From positions 1-64,000 of the forward strand of contig JBBDNK010000006.1 in assembly GCA_040877625.1 (NCBI GenBank): a stretch of 64,000 nt of DNA, in the 5' to 3' direction. The first letter of the stretch is position 1. The number at the start of each line of letters is the position of its first letter. The position numbers and the translations under genes were made by a program. The notes below the pieces were generated by a model. The model did not search any database and was not told where the DNA came from. It saw only the letters and a program-made list of their open reading frames with translations. This document shows, piece after piece, positions 62,587 to 64,000 of the stretch. This stretch comes from Methylonatrum sp040877625. GTDB lineage: Bacteria; Pseudomonadota; Gammaproteobacteria; Nitrococcales; Aquisalimonadaceae.

Positions 62587-63420
62587 ATGCGATTGGTTCA
62601 TGGACTGTGCGGGCTCATGCTCTGCCTGGTAATGGTTGCCATGCAGGGCACGGTTCAGGCGAATGACCGGTTCATTACCCTGGCGTCCACCACCTCTACG
62701 GAACAGTCCGGCCTGTTCGGGCATATCATTCCGCGGTTCCGGGAGGCCACCGGCATTGATGTACGGGTGGTTGCGGTGGGCACGGGGCAGGCGTTCGCCA
62801 TCGCCCGGCGGGGCGACGCGGACAGCCTGCTGGTGCACGACACCGTGGGCGAGGACAGCTTCGTTGCCGACGGCCACGGTGTGGAGCGGCGCGACGTGAT
62901 GTACAACGACTTCATTATCATCGGCCCGTCAGATGACCCGGCGGGCATTCGCGGGGCCGCCGGCGCCGTCGAGGCCATGGGTCTGATCGCCGCGCAGCAG
63001 GCGGCATTCGCGTCCCGCGGCGACGACAGTGGAACCAACCGGGCCGAGCTGCGGCTGTGGGAGGAGGCCGGCGTGACGCCACAGGGCCGCTGGTACCGGC
63101 AACTGGGAAGCGGCATGGGGCCGACGCTGAACACGGCAGCCGGCATGAATGCGTATACCTTCACCGACCGCGCGACCTGGATCAGCTTCAGCAACCGCCA
63201 GAATCTGGAAATTCTGTTCGAGGGTGACGACGTACTGTTCAATCAGTACGGTAGCGTGCTGATCAGCCCGCGTCGGCACCCGCATCTGAAGCATGATCTG
63301 GCCCGCCGCTGGCATGACTGGCTCGTGTCGGAGCAGGGACAGGCGGCCATTGCGGGCTTCGAACTGCGCGGTCAGCAATTGTTCTTCCCCAACGCGCCAC
63401 GGGCATCCGCCGATCCATGA
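62587..63420 (+). CDS. tupA: Tungstate-binding periplasmic protein
   Basis: A 277-residue substrate-binding protein with a signal peptide (cleavage near VQAND). The TupA signature LASTTSTEQSGLFGHIIP follows, then VGTGQAFAIARRGDADSLLV and SRGDDSGTNRAEL, residues that bind the oxyanion. ATG at 62587 follows GGGAGAT. Its stop overlaps modA (ATGA at 63417-63420). Confidence 0.92.
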   Translation: MRLVHGLCGLMLCLVMVAMQGTVQANDRFITLASTTSTEQSGLFGHIIPRFREATGIDVRVVAVGTGQAFAIARRGDADSLLVHDTVGEDSFVADGHGVERRDVMYNDFIIIGPSDDPAGIRGAAGAVEAMGLIAAQQAAFASRGDDSGTNRAELRLWEEAGVTPQGRWYRQLGSGMGPTLNTAAGMNAYTFTDRATWISFSNRQNLEILFEGDDVLFNQYGSVLISPRRHPHLKHDLARRWHDWLVSEQGQAAIAGFELRGQQLFFPNAPRASADP

Positions 63421-64000
63421 TCCCACGTTCGCTTTTCATTCTGTTGTTGTGCCTGACCGTGCTGTTGCCGGTATCAGCAACCGCGCGCGATCGTCCGCCC
63501 GTGATTGCCGCCGCGGCAAGCATGCAGCCGGTGTTGCAGGCCATGGCGGATCGATTCGAGGCGCGAACCGGCGCGCAGGTGCGGTTTAGTTTCGGCGCGT
63601 CCGGCAATCTGCGCCGCCAGATCACGCGGGGTGCGCCGTTTCAGTTGTTCCTGTCCGCTGACGCGGAGCAACCGGCGGCGCTGATGGCCGCAGGCCGTGT
63701 CGATGGGCGTGCCGACACCTATGCCCTGGGCAGCCTGGCGCTGGTGCTCCGCGACGGCCTGCTGGCACAGAGGGAGGTCATGCTGGAGGATCTCCCGGAC
63801 CTTGTCCGCGAAGGGCTGATCCGACGATTTGCGATCGCGTCGCCAGAGCACGCGCCTTACGGTATCGCGGCGCGGTCCGTGCTACAGCAGGCGGCGGTCT
63901 GGGAGGCGGTACAGGGGGTGCTGGTCATCGGTGAAAATGTCGGTCAGACCGCCCAGTTCATGCGTTCCGGCGCGGCGGATGCCGGCCTTGTGGCCGGGTC
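63417..64000 (+). CDS. modA: Molybdate-binding protein ModA (partial, cut by window end)
   Basis: The frame starts MIPRSLFILLLCLTVLLPVS (signal peptide) and continues AAASMQPVLQAMADRF, FSFGASGNLRRQI and FQLFLSADAEQPAAL, the ModA ligand-binding pattern. It is open to base 64000 (194 codons). The ATGA overlap with tupA indicates cotranscription. modB and modC would be expected just beyond the window. Confidence 0.9.
   Translation, partial: MIPRSLFILLLCLTVLLPVSATARDRPPVIAAAASMQPVLQAMADRFEARTGAQVRFSFGASGNLRRQITRGAPFQLFLSADAEQPAALMAAGRVDGRADTYALGSLALVLRDGLLAQREVMLEDLPDLVREGLIRRFAIASPEHAPYGIAARSVLQQAAVWEAVQGVLVIGENVGQTAQFMRSGAADAGLVAG

Noticed and set aside
1..64000. CRISPR arrays, tRNA or rRNA genes, phage or transposase genes
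   Set aside because: No regular spacer-repeat pattern, cloverleaf or rRNA sequence, and no integrase or transposase motifs were recognised.

Overview
The window is GC-rich (about 60-65% by eye) apart from two short AT-rich patches. It reads as a chromosome segment of a gammaproteobacterium: EttA, a long-form GAPDH, a TupBCA/ModA locus and a Wec-type start to polysaccharide synthesis all fit. An Ectothiorhodospira- or Halomonas-like host is a guess, not a result. I saw no transposase, phage gene, rRNA, tRNA or CRISPR array. Dispersed hairpin repeats near 5-70, 33.5 kb and 50.5 kb are the only mobile-like DNA.

Positions 247-44,459, plus a ligase at 45.3-46.6 kb, form one very large exopolysaccharide locus. 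The first block makes UDP-ManNAcA (wecB, wecC) and, on the other strand, encodes a WecA-like initiating transferase, a heparinase II/III-type lyase and a WecG/TagA-type transferase. A divergent control region (7.3-7.65 kb) starts a plus-strand run of 16 genes to 28.8 kb, several joined by ATGA stop/start overlaps. In order these are a small secreted protein with a PEP-CTERM-like tail, Wza-type exporter, outer-membrane beta-barrel, Wzz-type chain-length protein, tyrosine kinase, GT39, O-antigen ligase, GT39, ABC flippase, FemAB/GNAT-like protein, polysaccharide deacetylase, GT4, AsnB-type amidotransferase, GT4, sulfotransferase and GT4. Much of this matches the gene set that accompanies exosortase A (XrtA), but no exosortase lies in the window.

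From 28.8 to 33.2 kb are three more sulfotransferases and a secreted pectate-lyase-like enzyme. From 33.6 to 44.5 kb is a second module: two UPF0104/LPG-synthase-type membrane proteins, methyltransferase, acetyltransferase, GT4, Gfo/Idh/MocA oxidoreductase, two SDR epimerases, and a DPM1-like GT2 followed by a GT2 without its catalytic DxD. A fibronectin-III-like lipoprotein and a second O-antigen ligase close the locus. Taken together I infer a lipid-linked, uronic-acid-containing and multiply sulfated exopolysaccharide, resembling a glycosaminoglycan in logic, with its own lyases.

From 46.9 to 64 kb the genes are mostly housekeeping or small modules: a zinc peptidase / alpha-E / circularly permuted ATP-grasp triad; a DUF5666 protein; DUF411, M48 and PilZ proteins; GAPDH; an SRPBCC protein; EttA; a tail-to-tail pair of membrane proteins with similar helical C-terminal domains (one a rhomboid protease); and a tungstate/molybdate uptake locus cut by the window end inside modA.
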